DNA from: Nocardia uniformis NBRC 13702 | Lineage (GTDB): Bacteria > Actinomycetota > Actinomycetes > Mycobacteriales > Mycobacteriaceae | Length of the DNA stretch: 64,000 bases | Assembly: GCF_001613345.1 (NCBI RefSeq) | Contig: NZ_BDCE01000061.1 | Span: 37,977-101,976, forward strand | Direction: 5' to 3' | In this document: positions 26,801-35,244 of the stretch, piece after piece | Numbering within the stretch: the stretch's first letter is position 1 | Layout of the letters: the number at the start of each line of letters is the position of its first letter | Notes under the pieces: generated by a model | The model's input: the letters and a program-made list of their open reading frames with translations, nothing else | Told to the model about the DNA's origin: nothing | Databases searched by the model: none | Program-made: the position numbers and the translations under genes

Positions 26801-28759
26801 GTACCACATCGCCTCGAACGCCTCGGTGAATCGCTCACGCAGCCCGCGCACCTGTTTGTCCAGGATATCCATGCGGTCGGCCGACTCCACCAGCTCGGCG
26901 TCCATATTCCGATCCATTGTGCTGCGCATGAGATCGGGCCGAGCCAGCAGTCCGAAGTCGTAGATCCAGCGCTCGGGACCGCGGTCGAGTTCGATCTGAT
27001 ACGGCCGCTCGTCCACCACCTCCACGCCCAGGCTCTGCAAGACCGGCAGCACCTGGCTCAGTGAGACGCCGCAGCCACCGATGTAGAGGCTGAAACGCCA
27101 TGAGCCGGGCTCGGAATTGGAGCGCCGGTACAGGTGCTGGTCGATACCTCCGTCCCGCAAATGGTGCAGCCGAACGATATCCGCCATCGCCCGTACCGAA
27201 CCGAAATCCTCTTTGTAGCTTTGTGGGAACGCCTCTGCGTAGTGCGTGACGACCGCGGGGTCGAGTACCGAGGAATTGGCGACCTCATCGTTGAGATGGT
27301 CTTCCCAGGTACGACTGGCCTCGGCCAGCAGGTGCTGGATGCGCAGCCGATTCGCCTCGGAGGTGTCGGCGGCCGAACCCTGATCGGGCAGGCGCACCGT
27401 GAAATACACGCTGGCGAGCTCACTTTCGGACACCCGCGCCGAGTAGTCGATGGAGACGCCGCCCAGTTCGCGCACCAGGGTGTCCTGCATTTCCAAACGC
27501 ACCGCGGTGGTGTAGCGGTCGCGCGGCAGGTAGACCATGCAGGCCACGAATCGGCCGTAGCCGTCCATCCGCATGAACAGCCGAACCTGGCGGCGCATGC
27601 CGACATTCAGGACCGCGCTGGCGGTGCGGCGCAGGGTGTCGGTGTCGGAGGAGAACAGTTCGGTGCGCGGGAACGACTGGATGACCTCGAGCATCTCCTG
27701 ACCGGAGAAGGAGTCCAGATCGAAGCCGCTGGTTTCGATGACCGCGCGCACCCGGCGTTCGATGACCGGGATATCGAGCACGTTCTCGTGCATGGCGGTC
27801 ACGGTGAAGACGCCGATGAACAGGTGTTCACCGGTGACCACGCCCGCCTCGTCGAATTCGGCGACGCCGACGAAGTAGGGGTAGACGGCGCGGTGCACGG
27901 TGGCGGGCACCAGGCCCTGGGTCAGCATGAGCAGCGGCTGATCGCCGCTGTTATCGGGGACGCGGAAGTCGGTGCCGACGTTGGGTCGCAGCACGCCGAG
28001 GCTGGTGTCGGCGCGAACCACCGACTTGGTCTGCCCGTCGAGGGTGGTGCGTTCGTAGCGGGCGTAACCGAGGACGGTGAAATGCCCATCTGCCAACCAG
28101 CGCAACAGATCCGCGCAGTCGTGCAGATCGGTGGGCGCGAACGGGGTGGTGCCGTTGGAGGCGGCGGCGTCGAGTCCGGCGGCCACGCCCTCCTGTGCCT
28201 CCCGCATGGCCTCGGTATCGCCGATGACCTGTCGCACGTCGACGAGCACATCCGGAATGGCGACCTCGACCTTGTCCAGCAGCTCTCGGCTGGTCGAGGG
28301 GTGCAGCTGGACGTGCATCCAGGATTCGCGCAGTCCGGTGGCACCATTGCCGTCCACCTCGTGCGGGACCGCGGTGGTGAGCAGGCCCTCGCTGTCCCGG
28401 GAGACCTCGAAGATCGGGTGCACCACCTCGCTGACGCTGATGCCCATGCGACTCAGCGACGAGGTGACCGATTCCACCAGCAGCGGCATATCGTCGGTGA
28501 CCATCTGGATGGCCGCGTCGAGTCCGGAGTCGTCATCGGGGTAGTAGACCTTGACATTCGCGCTGCCACGGGGGCGGCGCATCGCCAGTTCCACGTGGCT
28601 GCGGAAGATCTGGGTCGAGGTCGCCGGTATCGCGCAGTCCGCGTCACCAGCGTCCACGTGTCGGAAATACGCCTCCTCCAGGGTCACCAGATTGCCGCGC
28701 AGTGACGCGGGCAAACTCGCAGCCCAGGCAGCGCTGGACAATTCGGACGAGACAGTCAT
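23858..28759 (-). CDS. gdh: NAD-specific glutamate dehydrogenase, large (L_180) class
   Basis: About 1633 residues, the size of the 180-kDa GDH class (Rv2476c). The N-terminal half is the long regulatory region with ACT-like modules. The catalytic part lies at about residues 760-1250, with GPVARGGLRWSDRLEDFRTEI, a Lys-rich segment VGAKGGFVVK, GIGDMSGDVFGNGML and IGEGGNLGVTALGRIEF. It oxidises glutamate to 2-oxoglutarate and ammonia with NAD+. ATG at 28759 (MTVSSELSS) has GAGGGAG at proper distance; an ATG at 28768 is too close to that site. Confidence 0.94.
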   Translation of the reverse strand: MTVSSELSSAAWAASLPASLRGNLVTLEEAYFRHVDAGDADCAIPATSTQIFRSHVELAMRRPRGSANVKVYYPDDDSGLDAAIQMVTDDMPLLVESVTSSLSRMGISVSEVVHPIFEVSRDSEGLLTTAVPHEVDGNGATGLRESWMHVQLHPSTSRELLDKVEVAIPDVLVDVRQVIGDTEAMREAQEGVAAGLDAAASNGTTPFAPTDLHDCADLLRWLADGHFTVLGYARYERTTLDGQTKSVVRADTSLGVLRPNVGTDFRVPDNSGDQPLLMLTQGLVPATVHRAVYPYFVGVAEFDEAGVVTGEHLFIGVFTVTAMHENVLDIPVIERRVRAVIETSGFDLDSFSGQEMLEVIQSFPRTELFSSDTDTLRRTASAVLNVGMRRQVRLFMRMDGYGRFVACMVYLPRDRYTTAVRLEMQDTLVRELGGVSIDYSARVSESELASVYFTVRLPDQGSAADTSEANRLRIQHLLAEASRTWEDHLNDEVANSSVLDPAVVTHYAEAFPQSYKEDFGSVRAMADIVRLHHLRDGGIDQHLYRRSNSEPGSWRFSLYIGGCGVSLSQVLPVLQSLGVEVVDERPYQIELDRGPERWIYDFGLLARPDLMRSTMDRNMDAELVESADRMDILDKQVRGLRERFTEAFEAMWYGRAEADGLNELVLRAALPWRSVSILRAYAKYLQQAGFPYSQANITRVLLAYPDVAQLFVDLFAAAFDPDSADPEHVRDLEAAVHRRIDDVVSLDADRILRAILGLIQATLRTNYYVTDLENQPREYLSFKVEPREIAELPKPRPQFEIFVYSPRVEGVHLRFGPVARGGLRWSDRLEDFRTEILGLVKAQAVKNAVIVPVGAKGGFVVKQPPAATTDPVVDRQNLQNEGVACYRTFISGLLDVTDNVDRATGAVIPPDRVVRRDGDDTYLVVAADKGTATFSDIANDVAKQYGFWLGDAFASGGSAGYDHKAMGITAKGAWESVKRHFAEMDIDTQTQEFTVVGIGDMSGDVFGNGMLLSPHIRLVAAFDHRHIFLDPNPDPATSYAERERMFALPRSSWLDYDRSLISEGGGVWDRTVKSVPISEQARVALGVAAGVTALSPPELMRAILKSPVQLLWNGGIGTYIKASTESHAEVGDKSNDTLRVNGNDLRVKVIGEGGNLGVTALGRIEFCRHGGKMNTDALDNSAGVDCSDHEVNIKVLLDGLVSSGELAESERNPLLASMTDEVSRLVLQDNVSQNYLMGMSRAEAPRMLNVQKRVIHELEERRGLDRELEALPSDVELKQRHEQGIGLTSPELSNLMAHVKLSLKTDLLDGELPDTAYFAARLPHYFPTALRNRFGAAIKKHPLRREITTTMLVNEVVDLGGISYAHRLNEEIGATASDSVRAFTAATQIFDLHAVWERIRAGDVSTAVKDALELETKRTLDRASRWLLNNRPQPIAVGAEIHRYASSVRTLSPKVPGWLRGHHIDALNVQSQDLIGRGAPAELATEVLGLLNLFPLLDVIDIADITDRGGDEVGALYYALNDHLKIDWLLQAVSHLERGDRWHALARLALRDDMYGSLRSLTLDVLSAGDPEETAEEKIAYWESKNQSRLGRARAALSELFESGTHDLATLSVAARQVRSMVSGVGAQSEVPR

Positions 28760-29451
28760 TCCCGCCATCTCCCTCGGATTCGGTTCCGTAACAATGTGAC
28801 GCCGGTCCCGAGAGTAGCTGGGCGCGGGATGCGCCGGGCTCAATTCCTCTCAATGCCGTGCCGCGTCGCACGGAACCGACAAACCGGGCGGTGCGGACTT
28901 AACTACCGCGCTACCGAATCGCCAGGTGACGTACGACAAACCTTGTACTTGAACGGATTTCGCGCAGTCGTGCGTATGCGAAATCGCTGAGTTCGCTCTT
29001 CGATTGCCGGTTTACCAGACCAAGCGCCCGAGCGCCACCGGCAACCGTAGCGCCCCCGGCAACCATTCCCTCGCCCACACCCGATGACCTCCCATCATCC
29101 GACATCAGCGGTCCTCCGCCCGCCCACGATCTCACCGCGCAGTGGGGAGCGCGGACAGTTGTCCGCACCCCACCGCGGCGAAGCGAAGACCGCCCGAGCC
29201 GCAAAATCGCGCGCGGACACGCGCTATCCACACTTCTTCGGGCAGCCTCCCAGATCGGGAAGATGAACATTGCGCGCACCCGCCTCCCGCCGCGGACGGC
29301 GGCCGCGATCGCCCCACGCGGTCAGGCGATTGACGACCGAGCGCGCCAATCGCACCCACCTGACAAGTACGCCACTTGCAATGTGACACATACGAACATG
29401 GGGTCCGCATGCCGCCTCGCGGCCCCGATGGCCGCGAGGCAATCGATACAG
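28760..29451. other. Gene-free stretch between gdh and ettA
   Basis: About 690 bases without a persuasive gene. It must hold the gdh promoter at its left end. A minus frame at 28911-29105 (MSDDGRSSGVGEG...) has acceptable composition but no supporting signal. GC content falls near 28900-28990 compared with the flanks. Confidence 0.5.
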
Positions 29452-31128
29452 CTATCCGCGAGTCAGCTTGCGGTGGGTGACGCGGTGCGGACGCGCCGCC
29501 TCCTGGCCCATGCGCTCGATCTTGTTGGCCTCGTACGCCTCGAAGTTGCCCTCGAACCAGAACCAGGCCGCTTCGTTGTCGTCATTGCCCTCCCACGCCA
29601 GGATGTGGGTGCAGGTGCGGTCCAGGAACCAGCGATCGTGGGAGATGACCACGGCGCAGCCGGGGAACTGCTCGAGCGCGTTCTCCAGCGAGCCGAGGGT
29701 CTCCACGTCCAGGTCGTTGGTGGGCTCATCGAGCAGGATCAGATTGCCGCCCAGCTTGAGGGTGAGCGCCAGGTTCAGCCGGTTGCGCTCACCGCCGGAC
29801 AGCACGCCCGCGGGCTTCTGCTGATCCGGGCCCTTGAAGCCGAATGCGGAAACGTAAGCGCGCGAAGGCATTTCCTGGTTTCCGACCTGGATGAAGTCCA
29901 GGCCCTCGGAAACCACCTGCCAGACGTTCTTCTTCGGGTCGATGCCGGCACGGTTCTGGTCGACGTAGCTCAGCTTGACGGTCTCGCCGACCCGGACATT
30001 GCCGCTATCCGGCGACTCCAGGCCCACAATGGTCTTGAACAGCGTCGACTTACCCACACCGTTCGGGCCGATAACACCGACAATGCCGTTGCGCGGCAGG
30101 GTGAACGACAGATCCTTGATCAGCTGCCGGTCGCCGAAGCCCTTATCCAGGTGCTCGACCTCGACGACCACATTGCCCAGGCGCGGACCGGCCGGGATCT
30201 GGATCTCCTCGAAGTCCAACTTGCGCATCTTGTCGGCCTCGGCGGCCATTTCCTCGTAGCGACCCAGACGCGCCTTGTTCTTGGCCTGGCGTGCCTTGGC
30301 GCCGGAGCGGACCCACGCCAGCTCGTCCTTGAGGCGCTTCTGCAGCTTTTGGTCCTTCTTGCCCTGCACCTCGAGGCGTTCGGCCTTCTTCTCCAGGTAG
30401 GTGGAGTAGTTGCCCTCGTAGGGGAAGGTGCGGCCGCGATCCAGCTCGAGGATCCACTCCGCGACATTGTCGAGGAAGTACCGATCGTGAGTGACGGCCA
30501 GAACGGCGCCCGGGTACTTGGCCAGGTACTGCTCCAGCCACAGCACGGACTCGGCGTCCAAGTGGTTGGTGGGCTCATCGAGCAGCAGCAGATCGGGCTG
30601 GCTCAGCAGCAGCTTGCAGAGGGCGACACGGCGACGCTCACCACCGGAAAGGTTGGTGACCGGCTCCTCGGGCGGCGGGCAACGCAATGCGTCCATCGCC
30701 TGTTCGAGCTGGGAATCGATATCCCAGGCATCGGCGTGGTCGAGTTCCTCCTGGAGCTTGCCCATCTCTTCCATGAGCTCGTCGGAGTAATCGGTGGCCA
30801 TGAGTTCGGCGATCTCGTTGAAGCGATCCAGCTTCACCTTGATCTCACCGAGGCCCTCCTCGACATTGCCGCGAACGGTCTTGTCCTCATTGAGCGCCGG
30901 CTCCTGCATGAGGATGCCCACGCTCGCACCGGGAGCCAGCCAGGCGTCACCGTTGTTCGGCTGGTCCAGTCCCGCCATGATCTTCAGCACGCTCGACTTA
31001 CCGGCACCGTTCGGGCCGACGACACCGATCTTGGCACCGGGAAGGAAGTTCAAGGTCACATTGTCGAGCACGACCTTGTCGCCATGTGCCTTGCGAACCT
31101 TCGTCATTTGGTAAATGAACTCAGCCAT
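29452..31128 (-). CDS. ettA: Energy-dependent translational throttle protein EttA (ABC-F)
   Basis: A 558-residue soluble ABC-F ATPase. Two ATP-binding domains: Walker A GVVGPNGAGKSS and GVIGPNGVGKST, signatures NLSGGERRRVALC and LSGGERNRLNLAL, and Walker B LLLDEPTNHLD and ILLDEPTNDLD. The arm/linker between them is rich in Lys/Arg/Glu. It binds the ribosomal E site and tunes initiation by ATP level. ATG at 31128 (MAEFIYQMTKVRK) is the family start; the open frame to 31254 is leader. Position matches Rv2477c. Confidence 0.95.
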   Translation of the reverse strand: MAEFIYQMTKVRKAHGDKVVLDNVTLNFLPGAKIGVVGPNGAGKSSVLKIMAGLDQPNNGDAWLAPGASVGILMQEPALNEDKTVRGNVEEGLGEIKVKLDRFNEIAELMATDYSDELMEEMGKLQEELDHADAWDIDSQLEQAMDALRCPPPEEPVTNLSGGERRRVALCKLLLSQPDLLLLDEPTNHLDAESVLWLEQYLAKYPGAVLAVTHDRYFLDNVAEWILELDRGRTFPYEGNYSTYLEKKAERLEVQGKKDQKLQKRLKDELAWVRSGAKARQAKNKARLGRYEEMAAEADKMRKLDFEEIQIPAGPRLGNVVVEVEHLDKGFGDRQLIKDLSFTLPRNGIVGVIGPNGVGKSTLFKTIVGLESPDSGNVRVGETVKLSYVDQNRAGIDPKKNVWQVVSEGLDFIQVGNQEMPSRAYVSAFGFKGPDQQKPAGVLSGGERNRLNLALTLKLGGNLILLDEPTNDLDVETLGSLENALEQFPGCAVVISHDRWFLDRTCTHILAWEGNDDNEAAWFWFEGNFEAYEANKIERMGQEAARPHRVTHRKLTRG

Positions 31129-31312
31129 ATAGACAAGCCTATCGGTAGTCAGGTGGGTGATTTCGCCCCACCGTCCAACGGTAGAGGTCATCGATTGGTT
31201 TCCGTTCGCAGCCGGAATCGGTTCCATTGTCGAGACCGACCCCGGCGAGATCAACTCGGGCTGATCAGGTCGTCACTGCTTGGTCCGTGCCCGGTGCCCG
31301 CATAGCTACAGC

Positions 31313-31834
31313 CTATCCAGCGCGCCGGTCCTCGCTGTCTTCGCCATGCGAAATCGCCTGGTCACCACTATCGATGTGAGATGTTTCGCCCACGAAGGCG
31401 ATAGCCGAGGCGACTGCTTCCCGATGTTCGGTGACATCGTCGGATCGGGCTGGTTCGGTGTCGACGCGGCCGAAATGCTTGCGCTGCACCAGCGCCGTGC
31501 AGCGGGCAAGGTCCGGGCCGACTGCGACGGCGCGCATATCGATATCGGTGCGCTCCACTCCGGCGCGGGTCCGGTATTCGTGTGAGCTCAGTGTGCCGTA
31601 GGCGATGACCGGGTCGCCGCGGTGCAGTGAGGCATCGACGCCCTCCACCAGTCGGCGCCAGCAACTGACCGTCAGATACATGGTGTTGCTGTCCACCCAT
31701 TCGCCGCGGTGGGAATCGAAGCGGCGGGGGTTGCTGGCCATTCGAAAGCTGACCACCGCATCCCCACTGGGGAGTTCCCGCCGCACCGGATTCGTGACGA
31801 CCGTGCCGATCACCGCGGTATTGACCTCGTACAT
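31313..31834 (-). CDS. Single-stranded DNA-binding protein paralogue (Rv2478c / SsbB type)
   Basis: A 173-residue OB-fold protein. YEVNTAVIGTVVTNPVRREL, VVSFRMASNPRRFD, WVDSNTMYLTVSCWRRLVEGV and RGDPVIAYGTLSSHEYRTRAG are the SSB strands with DNA-stacking aromatics. The C-terminal tail ends EDRRAG rather than DDDIPF, so it lacks the partner-recruiting tip of the main SSB. It lies upstream of ettA on the same strand, as in mycobacteria. Confidence 0.9.
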   Translation of the reverse strand: MYEVNTAVIGTVVTNPVRRELPSGDAVVSFRMASNPRRFDSHRGEWVDSNTMYLTVSCWRRLVEGVDASLHRGDPVIAYGTLSSHEYRTRAGVERTDIDMRAVAVGPDLARCTALVQRKHFGRVDTEPARSDDVTEHREAVASAIAFVGETSHIDSGDQAISHGEDSEDRRAG

Positions 31835-31943
31835 GTTGTCCCCCTGGCTGTTTCGTCGGTGTGATCTGCTTCCAGCTTGATCGACGAAACAACCCGGCGA
31901 CAGACCGTCTTCGGCGAGTGTGGACAACTTCAGCGCATGTGAA

Positions 31944-32927
31944 TTACAAGGTGGCCACATCGGTGTTCGCGCCGCACAGCACGATGACCGGCCGCTCCCC
32001 CGGGGCGGGCACGTACACGCCGCTCTGAACAGCCGCCAGCGCGGCAGCCCCGGCCGCCTCCACCACAATCCGGAATTCCCGCCACAGATACTCCCGCGCC
32101 ATCACGATCGCATCGTCGGTGACCAGCAGCGACCGCACCCCGTAGCGCTGCGCCACCTCCATGGCGATGGAGCCGATCCGGCTGGCGCCCAATGCATCCG
32201 AAGCCACACTCGACACGTCCACATGCACCGGTTCCCCGGCCGCGAGCGCGGCGTGCAACGTGGGCGCGCCCTGTGGTTCGACGCCGATCACCCGGCCGCG
32301 CGGCCCCAGAGCCACCGCGATTCCGGCCACCAGTCCCCCGCCGCCGACGGCAACCAATACCGGCGGCCGCCCACGCACCTGTTCTTCGATCTCCAGGCCC
32401 ACAACACCTGCCCCGGAGACGATGGCGGGCTGATCGTAGGCGTGCAGCTGCATCGCTCCACGTTCGCGGGCGAGGTCACTCGCGAATCGGTGCGCCTCGG
32501 CGTAAGTCGTTCCGTGCCACAGCACTTCGGCTCCGTGCGACCACATGGCCGCGACCTTGGTGTGCGGTGCGGATTCCGGCACCACGACGGTGCACGACAA
32601 CCCACGCAGCGAGCTGGCCAGCGCGGCGGCGATTCCGGCATTGCCGCCCGAGGCCAGCACCACGCTGTCGGTCCCGGGCCGCGCGTCCAGCAGGGCATTG
32701 AGGCTGCCACGCACCTTGAAGGTGCCGCCGTGCTGCAAATATTCGAGTTTCAGCGTGACCGGCACCGGTCCGCGCGGTCCCTGGATCTCGGTGTGGAACA
32801 CCGGGGTGACCCGAATCTGCCCGCGCAGCCGTCGCCGGGCCCGCCGCACATCGGATCGGTAGAGCCGGTTGATCTTTCGCACCCGACCCGACTCCCCTCC
32901 CATCGGTACCGTGACCCGCTCGCTCAC
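31944..32927 (-). CDS. Threonine/serine dehydratase-like PLP enzyme
   Basis: A 327-residue fold-type II PLP enzyme. The Schiff-base lysine is in LQHGGTFKVRGSLNALL, the substrate loop in LASGGNAGIAAALAS (consensus SSGNHG), and the phosphate cup in VAVGGGGLVAGIAVAL. No C-terminal ACT domain, so it is of the catabolic or serine-racemase-like type. It deaminates Ser/Thr or a similar hydroxy-amino acid. It overlaps the stop of the copper/CtaG gene by 4 bases and is co-translated with it. Confidence 0.88.
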   Translation of the reverse strand: MSERVTVPMGGESGRVRKINRLYRSDVRRARRRLRGQIRVTPVFHTEIQGPRGPVPVTLKLEYLQHGGTFKVRGSLNALLDARPGTDSVVLASGGNAGIAAALASSLRGLSCTVVVPESAPHTKVAAMWSHGAEVLWHGTTYAEAHRFASDLARERGAMQLHAYDQPAIVSGAGVVGLEIEEQVRGRPPVLVAVGGGGLVAGIAVALGPRGRVIGVEPQGAPTLHAALAAGEPVHVDVSSVASDALGASRIGSIAMEVAQRYGVRSLLVTDDAIVMAREYLWREFRIVVEAAGAAALAAVQSGVYVPAPGERPVIVLCGANTDVATL

Positions 32928-34966
32928 TTACGTACCTCCCGATCGCGCTTCGCCAGCTCCGCGAACATGGCGTTGTGCCGGGCCAGTTCCGCGTCGTCGT
33001 CGCGCTCGGCGGCACGATCGAGCCGGGTCGCCAACTTCTCATCGCTGCGCGACCACTGGATGAGCAGCGCCAACATCACCACGACCAGGGGGATTTCGCC
33101 GGTGGCCCAGGCCAGGCTGCCGCCGGTGCGCTGGTCATCGTGCAGGTTGTCGTTCCAGCCGAGGCCGAGACTGCGGTAGAACCAGCCGCCCAGCACCGTC
33201 TGCATACTCATGAGCGCCACACCGAAGAAGGCGTGGAACGGGAGCGAGCCGAAGATCATGCCCACCTTCGTGAGCGGTTCCACCTGGCGCGGTTTCGGAT
33301 CGATGCCGATGACCACCCAGTAGAAGAGATAGCCGCTGAGCAGGAAGTGCAGATTCATCAGCAGGTGCGCGCCGTGCGAATCGACGAAACTGTCGAACAG
33401 CCCGCCCATGTACAGCGCGTAGAAGCCGACCACGAAGAACACCGACGCCACTACGGGCTGGGTCATGAAGCGCGAGACCGGATTGTGCACGGCCGCGAGA
33501 ATCCATTCGCGCGGTCCGGGCGGATTGTCGCGACCCGCGGGCGGCAGTGCGCGCAGCGACAGCAGCACCGGCCCACCGAGTGCGAAAAGAATCGGCGCGA
33601 GCATCGACAACAACATGTGCTGGCCCATATGCACGCTGAACATGGCGGGCGCGTATCGGCCGATACCGGAACTGGTGGCGATCAACAGCACCGCGCAACC
33701 GGACAGCCATGCGATGGTGCGCCCGATCGGCCACGCATCGCCGCGGGCCCGCAACCGCAGCACCCCCCGTATATAGAGGACGGCGAGCACGATCGCGAGA
33801 GTGCCGTAGATGAGGTCGAACCGCCAGTCGAAGAACAGTCGCGCGGCGGTGGGCGCACCGGGCAGGTTGTAGCCGAGTTCGACCTCGGCCGGGGAGGGAA
33901 CTGTGCGCAGTTCCGGGGGCGGGGTACGGCCGAGGCCGACCGCCAGCCCGACGGTGGCGGAGAAGATCAGCGCCTCGACACCGGCGAACCGAATCAGCGC
34001 CCGGCGATCGGAGGGGTCGGCTTCCAATGCGGGAATCGCGGCGCGACGCTGCATATATCCGATGACGCCGAGCACGATGAGCGCGGCGGTCTTGGCCAGC
34101 ACCAACTGTCCGTAGGTGGTGTCGAACAACTCCGACCATTCCGGAATGCGCACCCAGGCGTTGAGCACACCGCTGATCGCGATCACCGCGAAGGCGACGG
34201 TGGCGATCAGGGAGAACCGCCGAGTGGCGAGGCCGGTCCATTTGCCGCCGCGCAGTGCGTAGGCGAGCACCGCGAACAGCCCGCCGACCCAGAACCCCGT
34301 GGCCAGCAAATGCAGAATGAGGCTATTGGTGGCGATGTCATGCGACCCGCCGGATGAGGAATGCCCGGTCAGCGCCACCGGCATCAGACATACGATCGAC
34401 CACCCCAGCAGCACCGGCGTCCATCCCCACCGCAGTGCCACCCGGCAACCCACGGCGAGCGCCAGCGCCAAAAACACGGTGAGCCGCCACGAACCGGCCA
34501 CATCAACCGTATCGGCCGCCCGCCACACCTGTTCCGGCCGCAGCGAATCCCCCAACGGCTGTCCCGTCGTATCCGACAGCGTGAGCGGAACCAGCAGTGC
34601 CGCCGCACCCGCCCACACCAGCGCCGAAGTACCCGCGCGCCGCACTGCCCGGTACCCGCCGACGTCGAGCAGCCCATCCTTCTGCGGCGGCACCAGGAAC
34701 GCCGCGAACAACAGCGACCCCATGGTGAGCGCCGCCGCCAGATCGGCGACCGCCCGCACCGCGGGCAACCCGTACGTCGTAACCGGCCCCGGATCCGGAA
34801 TCCCGAGCAATGTCAACGCCTGCGCCGCCGACAGCCCGACCACAATCGCCCCCACCATGGCGGCAACAGCCCCCGCAACCGCGGCGACAATGGCAAAGGT
34901 CGACCCCGAACCCGCCCGGTTGGCCTGGACGTCGGCGGCTGCGGGCGGGTCCTGCGGTGACGACAT
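32924..34966 (-). CDS. CopD-CtaG fusion membrane protein
   Basis: A 680-residue protein with some 15 membrane segments. The N-terminal half resembles copper-resistance D (CopD): LLFAAFLVPPQ, HLLATGFWVGGLFAVLAYALRGG and LVLAKTAALIVLGVIGYMQRR. The C-terminal half is a caa3-CtaG domain: RYAPAMFSVHMGQHMLLSMLAPILFALGGP and HLLMNLHFLLSGYLFYWVVIG, with conserved His/Met likely to carry copper. This fusion occurs in mycobacteria (Rv0102) and serves cytochrome oxidase or copper handling. ATG 34966 is the first in frame. Confidence 0.9.
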   Translation of the reverse strand: MSSPQDPPAAADVQANRAGSGSTFAIVAAVAGAVAAMVGAIVVGLSAAQALTLLGIPDPGPVTTYGLPAVRAVADLAAALTMGSLLFAAFLVPPQKDGLLDVGGYRAVRRAGTSALVWAGAAALLVPLTLSDTTGQPLGDSLRPEQVWRAADTVDVAGSWRLTVFLALALAVGCRVALRWGWTPVLLGWSIVCLMPVALTGHSSSGGSHDIATNSLILHLLATGFWVGGLFAVLAYALRGGKWTGLATRRFSLIATVAFAVIAISGVLNAWVRIPEWSELFDTTYGQLVLAKTAALIVLGVIGYMQRRAAIPALEADPSDRRALIRFAGVEALIFSATVGLAVGLGRTPPPELRTVPSPAEVELGYNLPGAPTAARLFFDWRFDLIYGTLAIVLAVLYIRGVLRLRARGDAWPIGRTIAWLSGCAVLLIATSSGIGRYAPAMFSVHMGQHMLLSMLAPILFALGGPVLLSLRALPPAGRDNPPGPREWILAAVHNPVSRFMTQPVVASVFFVVGFYALYMGGLFDSFVDSHGAHLLMNLHFLLSGYLFYWVVIGIDPKPRQVEPLTKVGMIFGSLPFHAFFGVALMSMQTVLGGWFYRSLGLGWNDNLHDDQRTGGSLAWATGEIPLVVVMLALLIQWSRSDEKLATRLDRAAERDDDAELARHNAMFAELAKRDREVRK

Positions 34967-35170
34967 ACCTGTCAGGGTAGTTCGGAGCGCCGGTCCGGAC
35001 TCCGAGGGGGTTTACCGTCCTCCGGTCCGCACAACCGCCAACGACTCGCCGTGCAGTTGCCCCACAGCGACGCATACGGACCTGGACGGTCGCTATAGTT
35101 AACGCGCTGGACACCGTGATAGATATGGGTCAAGGTGTTTGGTGGCGCACAGCCGTGCACCAACCCGACT

Positions 35171-35244
35171 GCCTCCGTAGCTCAGTTGGATAGAGCAAGG
35201 GCCTTCTAATCCCTAGGTCGCAGGTTCGATTCCTGCCGGGGGCA
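35171..35244 (+). tRNA. tRNA-Arg (anticodon TCT)
   Basis: A 74-base cloverleaf. Acceptor arm gcctccg pairs with cgggggc (one U-G), D arm gctc/gagc, anticodon loop cttctaat with TCT, T arm gcagg-ttcgatt-cctgc, discriminator A. CCA is not encoded. Its 3' half overlaps the last codons of the serine recombinase on the other strand, so it is probably the integration site of the island to the right. Confidence 0.92.
35213..35244. other. Probable attachment site (tRNA-Arg 3' end within recombinase gene)
   Basis: The last ten codons of the recombinase read VPPAGIEPAT and are the complement of the tRNA T arm and acceptor stem. A core of this kind is expected where an element integrates into a tRNA and regenerates it. 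I found no second copy of ttcgattcctgccgggggca in the window, so the far junction lies outside or is degraded. Confidence 0.45.

Noticed and set aside
24131..27064. 977-codon plus-strand frame opposite gdh
   Set aside because: It mirrors the well-supported glutamate dehydrogenase. High GC third positions keep the opposite strand open; there is no ribosome binding site or domain.
28911..29105. Minus-strand ORF between ettA and gdh
   Set aside because: Acceptable composition in part, but no ribosome binding site, no family and unclear start, so left as gene-free.
29263..31305. 680-codon plus-strand frame opposite ettA
   Set aside because: Antisense shadow of EttA; Leu/Val/Gly-rich low-information translation and no start signal.
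32975..34357. 460-codon plus-strand frame opposite the CopD-CtaG gene
   Set aside because: His/Gln/Arg-rich shadow of a membrane protein on the other strand.
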